Assembly (NCBI GenBank): GCA_963747735.1
Contig: CAVVGE010000016.1
Coordinates: 62,001 to 126,000 of the forward strand
Origin: AP-15 sp963747735
GTDB lineage: Bacteria; Pseudomonadota; Alphaproteobacteria; ATCC43930; CGMCC-115725
Direction of reading: 5' to 3'
Length of the DNA stretch: 64,000 bases
The notes beneath the pieces were generated by a model that saw nothing but the letters and a program-made list of their open reading frames with translations, had not been told where the DNA came from and ran no database searches. How positions within the stretch are numbered: position 1 is the stretch's first letter; each line of letters opens with the position of its first letter. Position numbers and translations under genes: made by a program. This document shows positions 16,573 through 27,719 of this stretch, one piece after another.

Positions 16573-18882
16573 ATGACCAGCATCGCGGCAATCCCTCGGC
16601 AGCCGACCGGCGACCGTATCAGCAACGTCCTCAAATGGGTGCTGCTGGCCACCGCCATCGCGACCTTCGGGCTTCTCGGCTGGGCAACCGGCGTGACCTA
16701 TCGAACCGCCCCACCCGAGCCCGACCGGTTTCTTTCCGCTGATGGGTCGGTGCTGATGTCGGCCGCAGGCATCGCAGCCGGCAAGGGCGCCTTTCAGCAG
16801 GCCGATCTGATGGATTACGGCAGCCTGTACGGGATGGGGTCGTATTTCGGCGAGGACTATACGGCGCAATATCTCGCCTGCCTCGGCACGCTGACGCGGG
16901 ACAACATCGCACAGGCGCAATATCGGCAGCAATTTGCCGCCCTCGACCCGGCGCGGCAGGCCGCTGCCGCCGCCGCGATGCGGCAAATGCTGCAGCAGGT
17001 GGATTTGACCCGCGGCGAGGTAATTTTGCCCACCCCGCTCGCCGCTGCGGTCGCGGCCCTGAAATCCGAAATCGCCCAAGGGCTGCTGCGGAACGACTTT
17101 ATCCGGGGGTGGACCCGGGCTTACAGCCTCGACCAGGCGGATGCCGCCGCGACCGCCGAATTCATCCTTTACAGCGCGCTGACGACGGTCGCGCGCCGCC
17201 CGCACAGCGATGCTTCCTGGACCCAGAATTGGCCATACGAGCCGTTGGTCGGCAACGTCCCGACAACCGCCACCTTTCTGTGGACGTGGCTCAGCTTTTG
17301 CTTCACGTTTTTTTGCTTCGGCCTCGTCCTCTTTGTTTATCACCGATATCTGGCCGACCCGGACCGCGCCGCGATGGACCCGGTGCTGGCGGGCTTTCGC
17401 CCGTTGACCCCGAGCCAGCGCAAGGTCGGCAAATATTTCCTCGTCGTCGCCGCGCTCTTGCTCGTCCAGATCGCGGCCGGTGCGGTCATGGGTCACTATT
17501 ACGCCGACCGCGTCAGCTTTTACGGTATCCATCTCGACGATATATTGCCGTTCAATTTCTGGCGCAGCGTGCACATCCAGGCGCCGATCGTCTGGATCGG
17601 CTTGTCGTGGATCGCTGCGGCGCTCTTCCTCGCCCCGGCGATCAGCGGCGGCGAAGCCAGAGGCCAGGGGGCGCTGGTCGACCTCTTGTTCTGGGCGACG
17701 CTGGTCGTTGTCGGCGGCGCGCTCCTCGGCGACTACCTCGGCATCATGGGGATCATCCGGCGCGGCTGGTTCTGGTTCGGCAATCAGGGGCTCTCCTATA
17801 TCGAGCTCGGCCGCTTCTGGCAGATCGGGTTCTTTCTCGCGCTGATATTCTGGAGCGTGTTGGTGCTGCGCGCGTTATGGCCGACGGGGACGGCGTTGTC
17901 GCAGGCGACGCGCCAGTTTTGGACCGGCCGGATCCGGCTCGAGCACTTGATCTGGGCCTCGACCGTCAATATCGCGCTGCTCTATGTCTTCGGCATGGTC
18001 CCGCTGACCGGGATCAACAAATCCTTCACGATTACCGATTTCTGGCGCTGGTGGGTGGTGCATCTCTGGGTCGAGCAGTCGTTCGAGTTCTTTGCCGCAG
18101 CGGTCAGCGCTTATCTCTTGATGGCGGTCGGGCTGGTGTCGCGGCTCTTGGCCGAGCGTGCGGTCTATTTCGAGCTGATCCTGATCTTTTTGGGCGGGGT
18201 GATCGGCACCGGCCATCACCTTTATTGGGCTGGCGGCCCAGGCATGTGGATCCCGATGGGCAGCATGTTCTCGTTTATCGAGGTATTGCCGCTCGTGCTG
18301 CTGATCCTCGAAGCCATGCACCATCACGATTTGATCACAACTCACGGTGAGTTCAAATACGGGCTCGCTTATACGTACATCATCGGGGCCGCGTTCTGGA
18401 ATTTTGTCGGCGCAGGAGTCTTCGGTGGCGGCACCTTGAACGCGCCGCTGATCAATTACTACGAGCACGGCACGTTTTTGACACTGAACCACGCGCACAC
18501 GGCGCTGTTCGGCGCGTTCGGCCTGCTCGGCATCGGCCTGATTTATTTCTGCCTGCGCTATGCCGCCGCCGACCAGGTGAAATTCAGCGATCGGGCGGGC
18601 CTCTGGGCATTCTGGCTGTACAATGCCGGCCTCGTCTTGTGGATCGCCCTCAATTTCTTCCCGATCGGCTGGGCGCAGCTCGACGCTGTCTACGAGCACG
18701 GCCTCGCCTATGCGCGCAGCCTCGAATTCTACGACACGACCCTGCTGTGGCAGTGGCTGCGCTTTGTCGGCGACATACCCTTTGCCGCGGCGGCGCTCCT
18801 GATGGCGTATGATTTCATCGTCAAGCTCGCCCCGCTCTATCCGAGCTTCCGGGAGCGCTTGGCCGTGGCCGGGCCGCTGTGA
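16573..18882 (+). CDS. norB: Quinol-dependent nitric oxide reductase (qNOR, NorZ type)
   Basis: Reduces NO to N2O with electrons from membrane quinol; 769 residues, the single-chain qNOR size. The N-terminal part is a fused cytochrome-c-like periplasmic domain without heme: ADGSVLMSAAGIAAGKGAFQ, DYGSLYGMGSYFGEDYTAQY. The heme-copper oxidase core follows with the key sites: HLWVE at 497-501 (active-site Glu501), GTGHH with His548/His549, and NHAHTALFG with His640 and His642. About 14 membrane segments. A TAGGA-like stretch lies just before the ATG. No FNR/NNR-type box is obvious in the 53-bp divergent spacer. The copD-like gene follows 13 bp downstream. Confidence 0.92.
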   Translation: MTSIAAIPRQPTGDRISNVLKWVLLATAIATFGLLGWATGVTYRTAPPEPDRFLSADGSVLMSAAGIAAGKGAFQQADLMDYGSLYGMGSYFGEDYTAQYLACLGTLTRDNIAQAQYRQQFAALDPARQAAAAAAMRQMLQQVDLTRGEVILPTPLAAAVAALKSEIAQGLLRNDFIRGWTRAYSLDQADAAATAEFILYSALTTVARRPHSDASWTQNWPYEPLVGNVPTTATFLWTWLSFCFTFFCFGLVLFVYHRYLADPDRAAMDPVLAGFRPLTPSQRKVGKYFLVVAALLLVQIAAGAVMGHYYADRVSFYGIHLDDILPFNFWRSVHIQAPIVWIGLSWIAAALFLAPAISGGEARGQGALVDLLFWATLVVVGGALLGDYLGIMGIIRRGWFWFGNQGLSYIELGRFWQIGFFLALIFWSVLVLRALWPTGTALSQATRQFWTGRIRLEHLIWASTVNIALLYVFGMVPLTGINKSFTITDFWRWWVVHLWVEQSFEFFAAAVSAYLLMAVGLVSRLLAERAVYFELILIFLGGVIGTGHHLYWAGGPGMWIPMGSMFSFIEVLPLVLLILEAMHHHDLITTHGEFKYGLAYTYIIGAAFWNFVGAGVFGGGTLNAPLINYYEHGTFLTLNHAHTALFGAFGLLGIGLIYFCLRYAAADQVKFSDRAGLWAFWLYNAGLVLWIALNFFPIGWAQLDAVYEHGLAYARSLEFYDTTLLWQWLRFVGDIPFAAAALLMAYDFIVKLAPLYPSFRERLAVAGPL

Positions 18883-18895
18883 CGATGCGGATTGC

Positions 18896-19378
18896 ATGAT
18901 GGACGATGTAACGATCGCGCGGACGCTGCATGTGCTGGCGGTGGTTTTGTGGATCGGCGGCGTAGGGTTTGTGACGACCGTCTTGCTGCCGGCGCTCCGC
19001 GGCACCGCGCCGCCATCCGAGCGGCTCGCCCGCTTCGACGCGATCGAGCGCCATTTCGCCTGGCAGGCGCGGCTGACCACCCTCCTCGCCGGCATCAGCG
19101 GCTTCTATATGACAACTCGCCTCGACCTCTGGGACCGCTTTCGCTCCGCCAGCTTCTGGTGGATGGATGCGATGGTCCTGGTCTGGCTGATCTTCACCGC
19201 GATGCTGTTTGTTGCGGAGCCGCTGTTCGTGCATCGCTGGTTGCACCTGCGGGCGGCGGCCGATCCCGACGGCACCTTCCGCCTGATCGAGCGTTGGCAC
19301 CGCGCGCTGTTGACCTTGAGCCTGATCACCGTGTTCGGCGCCGTCGCCGGCAGCCACGGCCTCGTGTTCTACCAATGA
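18896..19378 (+). CDS. CopD-like small membrane protein of the NO-reductase operon
   Basis: 160 residues with four predicted membrane helices. TLHVLAVVLWIGGVGFVT begins the protein (start at 18896 or the second ATG at 18899); RFDAIERHFAWQARLTTLL and MVLVWLIFTAMLFVAEPLFV follow, and RWHRALLTLSLITVFGAVAG ends it. His residues at helix edges resemble the CopD/DUF2269 group. Similar genes often follow qNOR genes, so a role in metal or heme supply to NorB is plausible but inferred. Confidence 0.75.
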   Translation: MMDDVTIARTLHVLAVVLWIGGVGFVTTVLLPALRGTAPPSERLARFDAIERHFAWQARLTTLLAGISGFYMTTRLDLWDRFRSASFWWMDAMVLVWLIFTAMLFVAEPLFVHRWLHLRAAADPDGTFRLIERWHRALLTLSLITVFGAVAGSHGLVFYQ

Positions 19379-19618
19379 AAACGTCGGGTTGCGCCCGCCG
19401 CTCGGGCGCGCCGTCTCGAAAAGGGCTTAGAAGCAGCAAATCGAAAACAAACCGGCTACCCCTTCCGCGCGATTGCCCGTTTCGTCAAGCTCCGAAAAAG
19501 AGCATCGATCCGAACCAAGGGCGGAGAAGTCAACTTCGAGTTCGACCCGAAAAGGACCAGTCTGCAGGAGCTGGTAGCCGCGGCCGAGCGCCTCGGCGCC
19601 GCTCCGCGGACGCCCTGA
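19379..19618 (+). pseudogene. Remnant resembling effector-associated component EACC1
   Basis: An open frame directly following the copD-like stop, with no ATG/GTG/TTG near its beginning, reads FRAIARFVKLRKRASIRTKG, then GEVNFEFDPKRTS, LQELVAAAERLGAAPRTP and a TGA at 19616-19618. The pattern of a basic strand pair ('IRTKGGEVNFEFD') followed by a short helix resembles the C-terminus of EACC1 domains, which sit upstream of caspase-like effectors in bacterial conflict systems. It stops 11 bp before the caspase-like ATG. The N-terminal part is missing. The assignment rests on motif shape and neighbourhood only. Confidence 0.4.
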
Positions 19619-19629
19619 ACGGGTAGGAG

Positions 19630-19848
19630 ATGCCGCGCCACGCTCTCCTGATCGGGGTATCGAGGTTTGCCGACGAGCGGCTGGCGCGATTGAACGCGCC
19701 GGAGAACGATGTCAACGCATTGATCGGCATCTTGCGGGACAGCACGCGCGGCGGGTTCGACACGGTCGAGCTCAGTTTGAACGAAGATTTTCTGGCGGTG
19801 CGCGACTATGTCCGCGACCAGGTCGGCGCGCTCGCCAAAAATGCCGAT
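19630..19848 (+). pseudogene. Caspase-family (peptidase C14) protein, N-terminal fragment
   Basis: MPRHALLIGVSRFADERLAR, LNAPENDVNALIGILRD, FDTVELSLNEDFLAVRDYV is the first strand-helix region of the caspase fold. ALLIGVSRF is the hallmark first strand and NAPENDVNAL matches the AxxDA/ENDV helix. After about residue 73 the sequence becomes unrelated. The regions that would carry the catalytic HG and Cys are gone, so it is a dead fragment. The downstream 600 bp is full of dispersed repeats, which probably replaced the rest. Confidence 0.7.
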
Positions 19849-20027
19849 TGTCGAAATTCATTTTGTAAAGTCCGGCTGTTTTCGGAGGCCGCCTGGTCTC
19901 TCGGTCGGGTCCCGCGCGAGCGCTGCCAAATCGATTCAGGAGGATTGAGAAACGGAAAATCGCCATATTTGCATGGTATCGTTCGTGCTGTCGGGAATAT
20001 GGCGGCTGGTTCGAAGATGATCTCTCT

Positions 20028-20140
20028 CGTCTTGCCCGCGAAAGCGGGCACCCAGTGCCTGCCCCCCTGTTCCAGCCAGGGGCAGGCACTGGCTTGAACA
20101 GGGGGCAACATACGCCGCGCGTGTCGCCCTGGACCCCCGC
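20028..20140. repeat. Dispersed hairpin repeat hosting nested mini-inserts
   Basis: Arms GCCCGCGAAAGCGGGCACCC at about 20037 and GACCCCCGCTTTCGCGG near 20131 are typical of hairpin repeats scattered in alphaproteobacterial genomes. Between them lie the two nested 24-bp inserts. Together with the following repeats it fills 19849-20460, in which I see no gene. Confidence 0.65.
20055..20102. repeat. Two 24-bp mini-inserts, one nested in the other
   Basis: The outer copy is split: GTGCCTGCCCC (20055-20065) and TGGCTTGAACAGG (20090-20102) join to a 24-bp element. The inner copy occupies 20066-20089, exactly 24 bp, in the opposite orientation; its complement reads GTGCCTGCCCC, TGGC, TGGAA, CAGG. 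The two share the GTG variant of the first bases. Confidence 0.85.
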
Positions 20141-20190
20141 TTTCGCGGATGTCAGGAAATTGGAATTGGCTTGGATGAGCGCCGTGCGTC

Positions 20191-20214
20191 CCCCGCCTTC
20201 GCGAGGGCAGGCTC
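20191..20214 (-). repeat. 24-bp mini-insert at the edge of a dispersed repeat
   Basis: On the minus strand it reads GAGCCTGCCC, TCGCG, AAGG, CGGGG. It lies directly against TTCGAGACAGCCGCTTCG, the end of a dispersed repeat, as if inserted at its border. It is closest to the copy at 41661-41683. Confidence 0.7.
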
Positions 20215-20325
20215 TTCGAGACAGCCGCTTCGCGGCCTCCTCAGGATGAGTAATTTCGATAGTGTTATCAAAGGATTACCTCATGCTGAGGAGCGCCCAA
20301 GGGGCGCGTCTCGAAGCACGCACCG
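20215..20325. repeat. Inverted pair of 'CTCATCCTGAGGAGG' dispersed repeats
   Basis: TTCGAGACAGCCGCTTCGCG then GCCTCCTCAGGATGAG (20215-20250) faces CTCATGCTGAGGAGCGCCC then GGGGCGCGTCTCGAAG (about 20281-20322). Each unit can fold by itself and the pair forms a larger cruciform around an AT-richer 30-bp centre. This repeat type is widespread in Alphaproteobacteria. Confidence 0.75.
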
Positions 20326-20460
20326 TGCCGATGCAGCCGCGATTTGCCCGCCATCGCCAATTCATTCACATCCTCTCGGTTTGAATAAGCTAAATGCCTT
20401 ATACGGGAACACAGCCGTTGCTTTAATGAACACCGGCCCACACCGGCGAGGAGCGGACGC

Positions 20461-21912
20461 ATGGTCATCACACGCACTCGGCTCGCCCACTTCTCTCTTG
20501 CCGCGATGCTAGGCGCGGCGCTCGCCGGCGGCGGGCCAACTCTTGCGGCGCGGGCCGCCGAGACGATCAGCGCGCAGGACGCCCATTCGATCGGCGTGGC
20601 TGCATACGTGTATTTCTACTCTCTCGTCACAATGGACCTCACGCGGAAGCAGCTGACCAATGTCGTAAAGGCCCGCGACGGCATCAACGCACCAATGAAT
20701 ACGTTCGCCAATATTCCTGAGTATCCGACGGCAACTATGAAGGTCGTAGTTCGTCCTAATTTTGACACCCTATATTCCAGCGCCTGGCTCGACCTGACAA
20801 AAGAGCCGATGATCGTATCGGTCCCTGATACGCAGGGGCGCTATTACCTGCTGCCGATGCTGGATATGTGGACCGACGTTTTCGCCTCGCCGGGGTGGCG
20901 CACAACCGGGACCCAGGCCGGGGATTTTGCCGTGGTGCCGCCGGGCTGGAGCGGCGCGATACCGGCAAATGTCGTTCGCATCGATGCGCCTACGCCCTAT
21001 GTCTGGATCATCGGCCGCACCAAGACCGACGGGCCGGCAGACTATGCCGCTGTGCACAAGATTCAGGAGGGGTTCAAGGTCACGCCGATCTCGCGCTTTG
21101 GTCAGGCGGGCGAGCCGGTGGTGGGTACCGTCGATCCCGGCATCGACATGAAGACCCCGCCGAAGGTCCAGGTCGACACGATGCCGGCCGGCAAGTTCTT
21201 CGCCTACGCCGCCGAGATCCTCAAATTGCAGCCGCCGCACATCACCGATCAACCAATCCTTGCCCAGATGCGCCGGATCGGGATCGAGCGCGGCAAGAGC
21301 TTTGACATCGACAAGCTCGATCCGACAATCAAGACCGCGCTGGAGACCGTGCCCAAGGACGCTCAGAACTTGATGGCGTGGAAGGTCAACAGCCTCGCAC
21401 GTGTCGTCAACGGCTGGTCGATGAACACCGACACGATGGGTGTCTATGGCAACTACTACCTGAAGCGCGCGATCATCACCCAGCTCGGTCTCGGCGCGAA
21501 CCTGCCGGAGGACGCGATCTATCCAATCAACCTTGCCGACAACACGGGTAAGCCGCTGGATGGCGCCAATCGCTATGTCCTCCATTTCGAGAAGAGCGCC
21601 ATCCCGCCGGTAAGCGCCTTCTGGTCGGTCACGCTGTACGACGCCGAGGGCTACCAGGTGCCGAATGGCCTTAACCGCTTCGCCGTCAGCAGCTGGATGC
21701 CGTTTCAATACGACCCGGACGGCTCCCTCGATCTTTATTTCCAGAACGAAAGCCCCGGCGCCGATAAGGAAGCGAACTGGCTGCCGGCCCCAAAAGGGCC
21801 GTTCAACCTCACGATGCGCCTTTATGCGCCAAAGAGCGATGCGCTGACCGGCAAGTGGAACCCTCCGCCGGTGATGAAGGCAGCCGCCCCCACGCTGTTG
21901 CCGGCGCAATGA
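20461..21912 (+). CDS. DUF1254/DUF1214 domain-containing exported protein
   Basis: 483 residues. An N-terminal hydrophobic stretch (FSLAAMLGAALAGGGPTLAA then RAAE) is a signal peptide. The DUF1254 part reads AQDAHSIGVAAYVYFYSLVT, NTFANIPEYPTATMKVVVRP, NFDTLYSSAWLDLTKEPM, RYYLLPMLDMWTDVFASPG. The DUF1214 part reads GVYGNYYLKRAIITQLGLGA, PPVSAFWSVTLYDAEGYQVP, YFQNESPGADKEANWLPAP. The biochemical role of this pair of domains is not established. It stands alone, preceded by repeats. Codon use matches the chromosome. Confidence 0.88.
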   Translation: MVITRTRLAHFSLAAMLGAALAGGGPTLAARAAETISAQDAHSIGVAAYVYFYSLVTMDLTRKQLTNVVKARDGINAPMNTFANIPEYPTATMKVVVRPNFDTLYSSAWLDLTKEPMIVSVPDTQGRYYLLPMLDMWTDVFASPGWRTTGTQAGDFAVVPPGWSGAIPANVVRIDAPTPYVWIIGRTKTDGPADYAAVHKIQEGFKVTPISRFGQAGEPVVGTVDPGIDMKTPPKVQVDTMPAGKFFAYAAEILKLQPPHITDQPILAQMRRIGIERGKSFDIDKLDPTIKTALETVPKDAQNLMAWKVNSLARVVNGWSMNTDTMGVYGNYYLKRAIITQLGLGANLPEDAIYPINLADNTGKPLDGANRYVLHFEKSAIPPVSAFWSVTLYDAEGYQVPNGLNRFAVSSWMPFQYDPDGSLDLYFQNESPGADKEANWLPAPKGPFNLTMRLYAPKSDALTGKWNPPPVMKAAAPTLLPAQ

Positions 21913-22085
21913 CCCTCGCTCCAAGGGGTATCAGACTTCCCGTTGGCGGTTGGTCGCGCGCGAGGGTGTCGGGACCTGATCTCGATCTGATAAAACAGGT
22001 GGAGCAGGGGCGTCGATGGCGCTCGGATTCGCGCGCGCAGCGCGTCGCGGGCAGCGGCGAAATTTCATATATGGAATAAGAGGTC

Positions 22086-22904
22086 GTGATGATGGGCAAC
22101 GTGACGCGCGTGGCCGTCCCAGGAGCGGCGCTATTTTTTGCATATCTCCTGGCCGGTCCGGCATTTGCCGAGACGCCGGTGGCGTTGGGGCCGTCGAGCG
22201 CGGCGTATGGGATTTATGCGCAGGTCACCGACCACGGCAACACGGTGACCGTGGGCCCGATCGCCGAGGTCGATGGGAGCATACCGCCGGCCTACGACAA
22301 ATCGGTCGCTGCGGCGCCGGTGCATCGGATCGTGCCGTTGCTCGCCGGGAACGGGGTGACGCCGAGCCTCTTTATCAACGCCGCCGATTTCGAGTCGCAT
22401 GTCGCCTCGAAGGGCTTTGGCGTGGATACGGTGTCGACCGAGGCGAATACGCTGATCAAGACCATCAACCTGTCGCTGATGCTGAACCCGCCGCCGCCGA
22501 TCAGACCCGGGACCGTCATCCTGCCGCAGCCGCAACCCTTTCTGCAATTGTCGGCGCGGCGCATCACCTCGACCGCGAATTTCACCAAGGTGTTCCCCAG
22601 CCTCATCACCGACATCGGCAGCGCCTATTTTGGCGGCCTGACGCTCAGCGGCACCCTGGTCGGCAATCAAAAGCTCGTCTTTACCGGCGACGCCGACAAA
22701 GACACGGTCCTGTTTCAGAGCCCGACCGTGACGATCACGTTGAACCAGGAAACCCAGGCGGGCTTGATTTCGTGCAGCCCGAATTGCGTCTTTACGCCGT
22801 ACAGCATCACCACCAACGCCGTCGATATCTATCTTGACCATGCAAATGTTAACGGGCGCATCGTTTCGGGCGACATCGTGCTCGGCCAGGCGCACGCGGA
22901 TTAG
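22086..22904 (+). CDS. Secreted protein of unknown function
   Basis: 272 residues. Residues 1-28 are a signal peptide ending PAFAE. The mature part is rich in Thr, Val and Gly with beta-strand periodicity (AYGIYAQVTDHGNTVTVGPI, YFGGLTLSGTLVGNQKLVFT, AVDIYLDHANVNGRIVSGDI) and contains one pair of Cys (ISCSPNCVF) that could form a disulfide. It resembles the loosely defined choice-of-anchor type surface proteins, but I would not assign it. The start at 22086 or at the second/third codon ATG is not decided by the sequence. Confidence 0.7.
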   Translation: MMMGNVTRVAVPGAALFFAYLLAGPAFAETPVALGPSSAAYGIYAQVTDHGNTVTVGPIAEVDGSIPPAYDKSVAAAPVHRIVPLLAGNGVTPSLFINAADFESHVASKGFGVDTVSTEANTLIKTINLSLMLNPPPPIRPGTVILPQPQPFLQLSARRITSTANFTKVFPSLITDIGSAYFGGLTLSGTLVGNQKLVFTGDADKDTVLFQSPTVTITLNQETQAGLISCSPNCVFTPYSITTNAVDIYLDHANVNGRIVSGDIVLGQAHAD

Positions 22905-23081
22905 CAAAACGACGCAGCAGCAGCCCGGACCGCCAACCTCCCCTCTCGAATTTGGCCCTGGCGGCTGTTATATCTCCGCCGATGACGACGCGGCTCGCCC
23001 GGATATCGCGAATTATCGGCCCGATCCTCGTCTGAGGGTCGGGGACGCGTTCGCCTTCGTCACTTTATCCGGGGTCCCGCG

Positions 23082-25933
<2,852 letters not shown>

Positions 25934-25934
<1 letters not shown>

Positions 25935-26404
25935 TGTTGACGCTCGGCCTCGCCGTCGCAATTGTCGTCGTCATCCTCGACCAATTGAGCAAGGCCGCGA
26001 TTCTCGGCTTTTTTGCCGCGCATCCGTTCAGCGAGCCGCTGACCCCGTTTTTCAGCCTGGTGCTCGGCTACAACCGTGGCATGAGCTTTGGCTTTTTCAA
26101 CGCTGGCGCTAGCGGCCTCAACGCCCTCATCTTCTCGCTCGTCGCCGCCGCGATCGTGGTCGCTCTGATCTGGTGGCTGGTGCGGGTGACGAGCCCGTTT
26201 CTCGCCGTCGCGATCGGGCTGATCATCGGCGGTGCCGTCGGCAACGTCATCGACCGGCTGCGCCTTGGCGCAGTCGTCGATTTTCTCGATTTTCATGTTG
26301 GCCTATGGCATTGGCCCGCCTTCAATCTCGCCGATAGCGCGATTTGTGTCGGTGTCGCGGCAATGTTGCTCGACGGGTTGCTTCTGCGCCGTCAAACGCG
26401 TTAA
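25934..26404 (+). CDS. lspA: Lipoprotein signal peptidase (signal peptidase II)
   Basis: Cleaves the signal peptide of diacylglyceryl-modified prolipoproteins in the inner membrane. 156 residues with four membrane helices. DQLSKAAIL at the start, NRGMSFGFF, and the two catalytic Asp motifs GNVIDRLRLGAVVDF and FNLADSAI are all present. The ATG at 25934 overlaps the ileS stop (TGATG). Confidence 0.96.
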
Positions 26405-26429
26405 ATAGCGCACGGGAGGGGCCTTTATC

Positions 26430-26915
26430 ATGTCTGACGAATACCGGGGTCACCGCGCGGGCCGCAGGATGGTTGCTTTGGCTGTTGTTTGTCTCGCCGG
26501 AACCGCGTTCGGCACGGGCTGCACCGACTTCAAACGGATGGTTGGGCTCGAGCCGACCTTGCCGGACGAGTTCGCCGTCGAATCGCGCGCACCCTTGACG
26601 ATCCCGCCCGATTTCGATCTCCGCCCACCCGAGCCCGGCGCAGCCCGCCCCCAGGAAAAAAGCACGGGCCAGCAGGCCGAGCAGGTCATCGACCAGGCCG
26701 GGCCCGGCGGGGCGGGCACCAAGGAGGCGGCCGATTTCCGCTTGCGCCGCAGCCCCGACGAGCTGCCCGACCTCGGCGGCCCGCAGCGGCCAAACCCGAA
26801 CGGCGTCGTCGCCGACCAGAGCCTGTCGGCAAAGCTCCTGGGCTACGGCGATACCGGTGCGGCCGGCGCGACCGTCGAAAAGCGTGAGACGACGCCGCTC
26901 AAGGGCATCTACTAA
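26430..26915 (+). CDS. bamF: DUF3035 lipoprotein, BamF-like beta-barrel assembly subunit
   Basis: 161 residues. The N-terminal hydrophobic stretch ends in a lipobox (AFGTGC, Cys about residue 31), so the protein should be lipidated, fittingly by the upstream LspA. The body is Pro-rich and probably extended: EFAVESRAPLTIPPDFDLRP then PEPGAARPQ is the DUF3035 signature. DUF3035 proteins follow lspA in many Alphaproteobacteria and are described as Bam-complex subunit BamF. 25 bp after lspA, same operon. Confidence 0.8.
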   Translation: MSDEYRGHRAGRRMVALAVVCLAGTAFGTGCTDFKRMVGLEPTLPDEFAVESRAPLTIPPDFDLRPPEPGAARPQEKSTGQQAEQVIDQAGPGGAGTKEAADFRLRRSPDELPDLGGPQRPNPNGVVADQSLSAKLLGYGDTGAAGATVEKRETTPLKGIY

Positions 26916-26939
26916 GGCTTTGTTTCGGGTCGGTGGGGG

Positions 26940-27704
26940 ATGCCGTTTTTCGACCTGACCGGCCGCGTGGCGATCGTCACCGGCGGCAATGGCGGGATCG
27001 GGCTCGGCATGGCGCAGGGCCTCGCCGGCGCCGGCGCCGCGGTCATGCTCGCCGCACGCGACCGGCCAAAGGCGGATGAGGCGCTCGCGGACCTCGCTGC
27101 GGCCGGCGCGAGATGTGCCTTCACCCCCCTCGACGTCACCGACGAGGGCTCGTGCCGCGCCGCAATCGCAGCCGCGATCGACCGCTTTGGCCGGCTCGAC
27201 ATCCTGGTCAACAACGCCGGCACCTCGGTTCGCAAGCCGCCGCAGGAGTATTCCGCGGCCGAGTGGCACAAGGTGCTCGACACCAATCTCAGCGGCGCCT
27301 TTTTGTGCTCGCAGGCGGCCTATCCGGCGATGCAGCGCGCGGGCGGCGGCAAGATCCTCAATATCGGCTCGATGTTTGCGATCTTCGGCTCGGGCTATGC
27401 CGCGGCCTACGCGGCGAGCAAGGGCGGTCTCGTCCAATTGACCAAATCGCTCGCTGTCGCCTGGGCTGCCGACAACATCCAGGTCAACGCGGTGCTGCCC
27501 GGCTGGGTCGATACGGAATTGACGCGGGACGCCCGCCAGCAAGTGCCCGGGCTGCACGAACGGGTGCTGGCGCGCACCCCGGCCGGCCGCTGGGGCGTGC
27601 CCGAAGACCTCGCCGGCATCGCCGTCTTTCTCGCTTCACCCGCCGCCGATTTTATCACCGGCGCCGCAATCCCGGTCGATGGCGGCTTCTCCGCCGCGGG
27701 GTGA
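26940..27704 (+). CDS. Short-chain dehydrogenase/reductase (SDR)
   Basis: 254 residues, classical SDR. Cofactor motif VTGGNGGIG (about 13-21), NNAG in DILVNNAGTSVR, catalytic Tyr157 and Lys161 in AAAYAASKGG, preceded by ILNIGSMFAIFGSG with the Ser. The C-terminus FITGAAIPVDGGFSAAG is typical of gluconate/glucose-type or 3-oxoacyl-type SDRs. The substrate is not predictable. The ATG is 24 bp after bamF, so it may be the last gene of the ileS operon. Confidence 0.88.
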   Translation: MPFFDLTGRVAIVTGGNGGIGLGMAQGLAGAGAAVMLAARDRPKADEALADLAAAGARCAFTPLDVTDEGSCRAAIAAAIDRFGRLDILVNNAGTSVRKPPQEYSAAEWHKVLDTNLSGAFLCSQAAYPAMQRAGGGKILNIGSMFAIFGSGYAAAYAASKGGLVQLTKSLAVAWAADNIQVNAVLPGWVDTELTRDARQQVPGLHERVLARTPAGRWGVPEDLAGIAVFLASPAADFITGAAIPVDGGFSAAG

Positions 27705-27719
27705 CGCGCCGCGCGCGAA

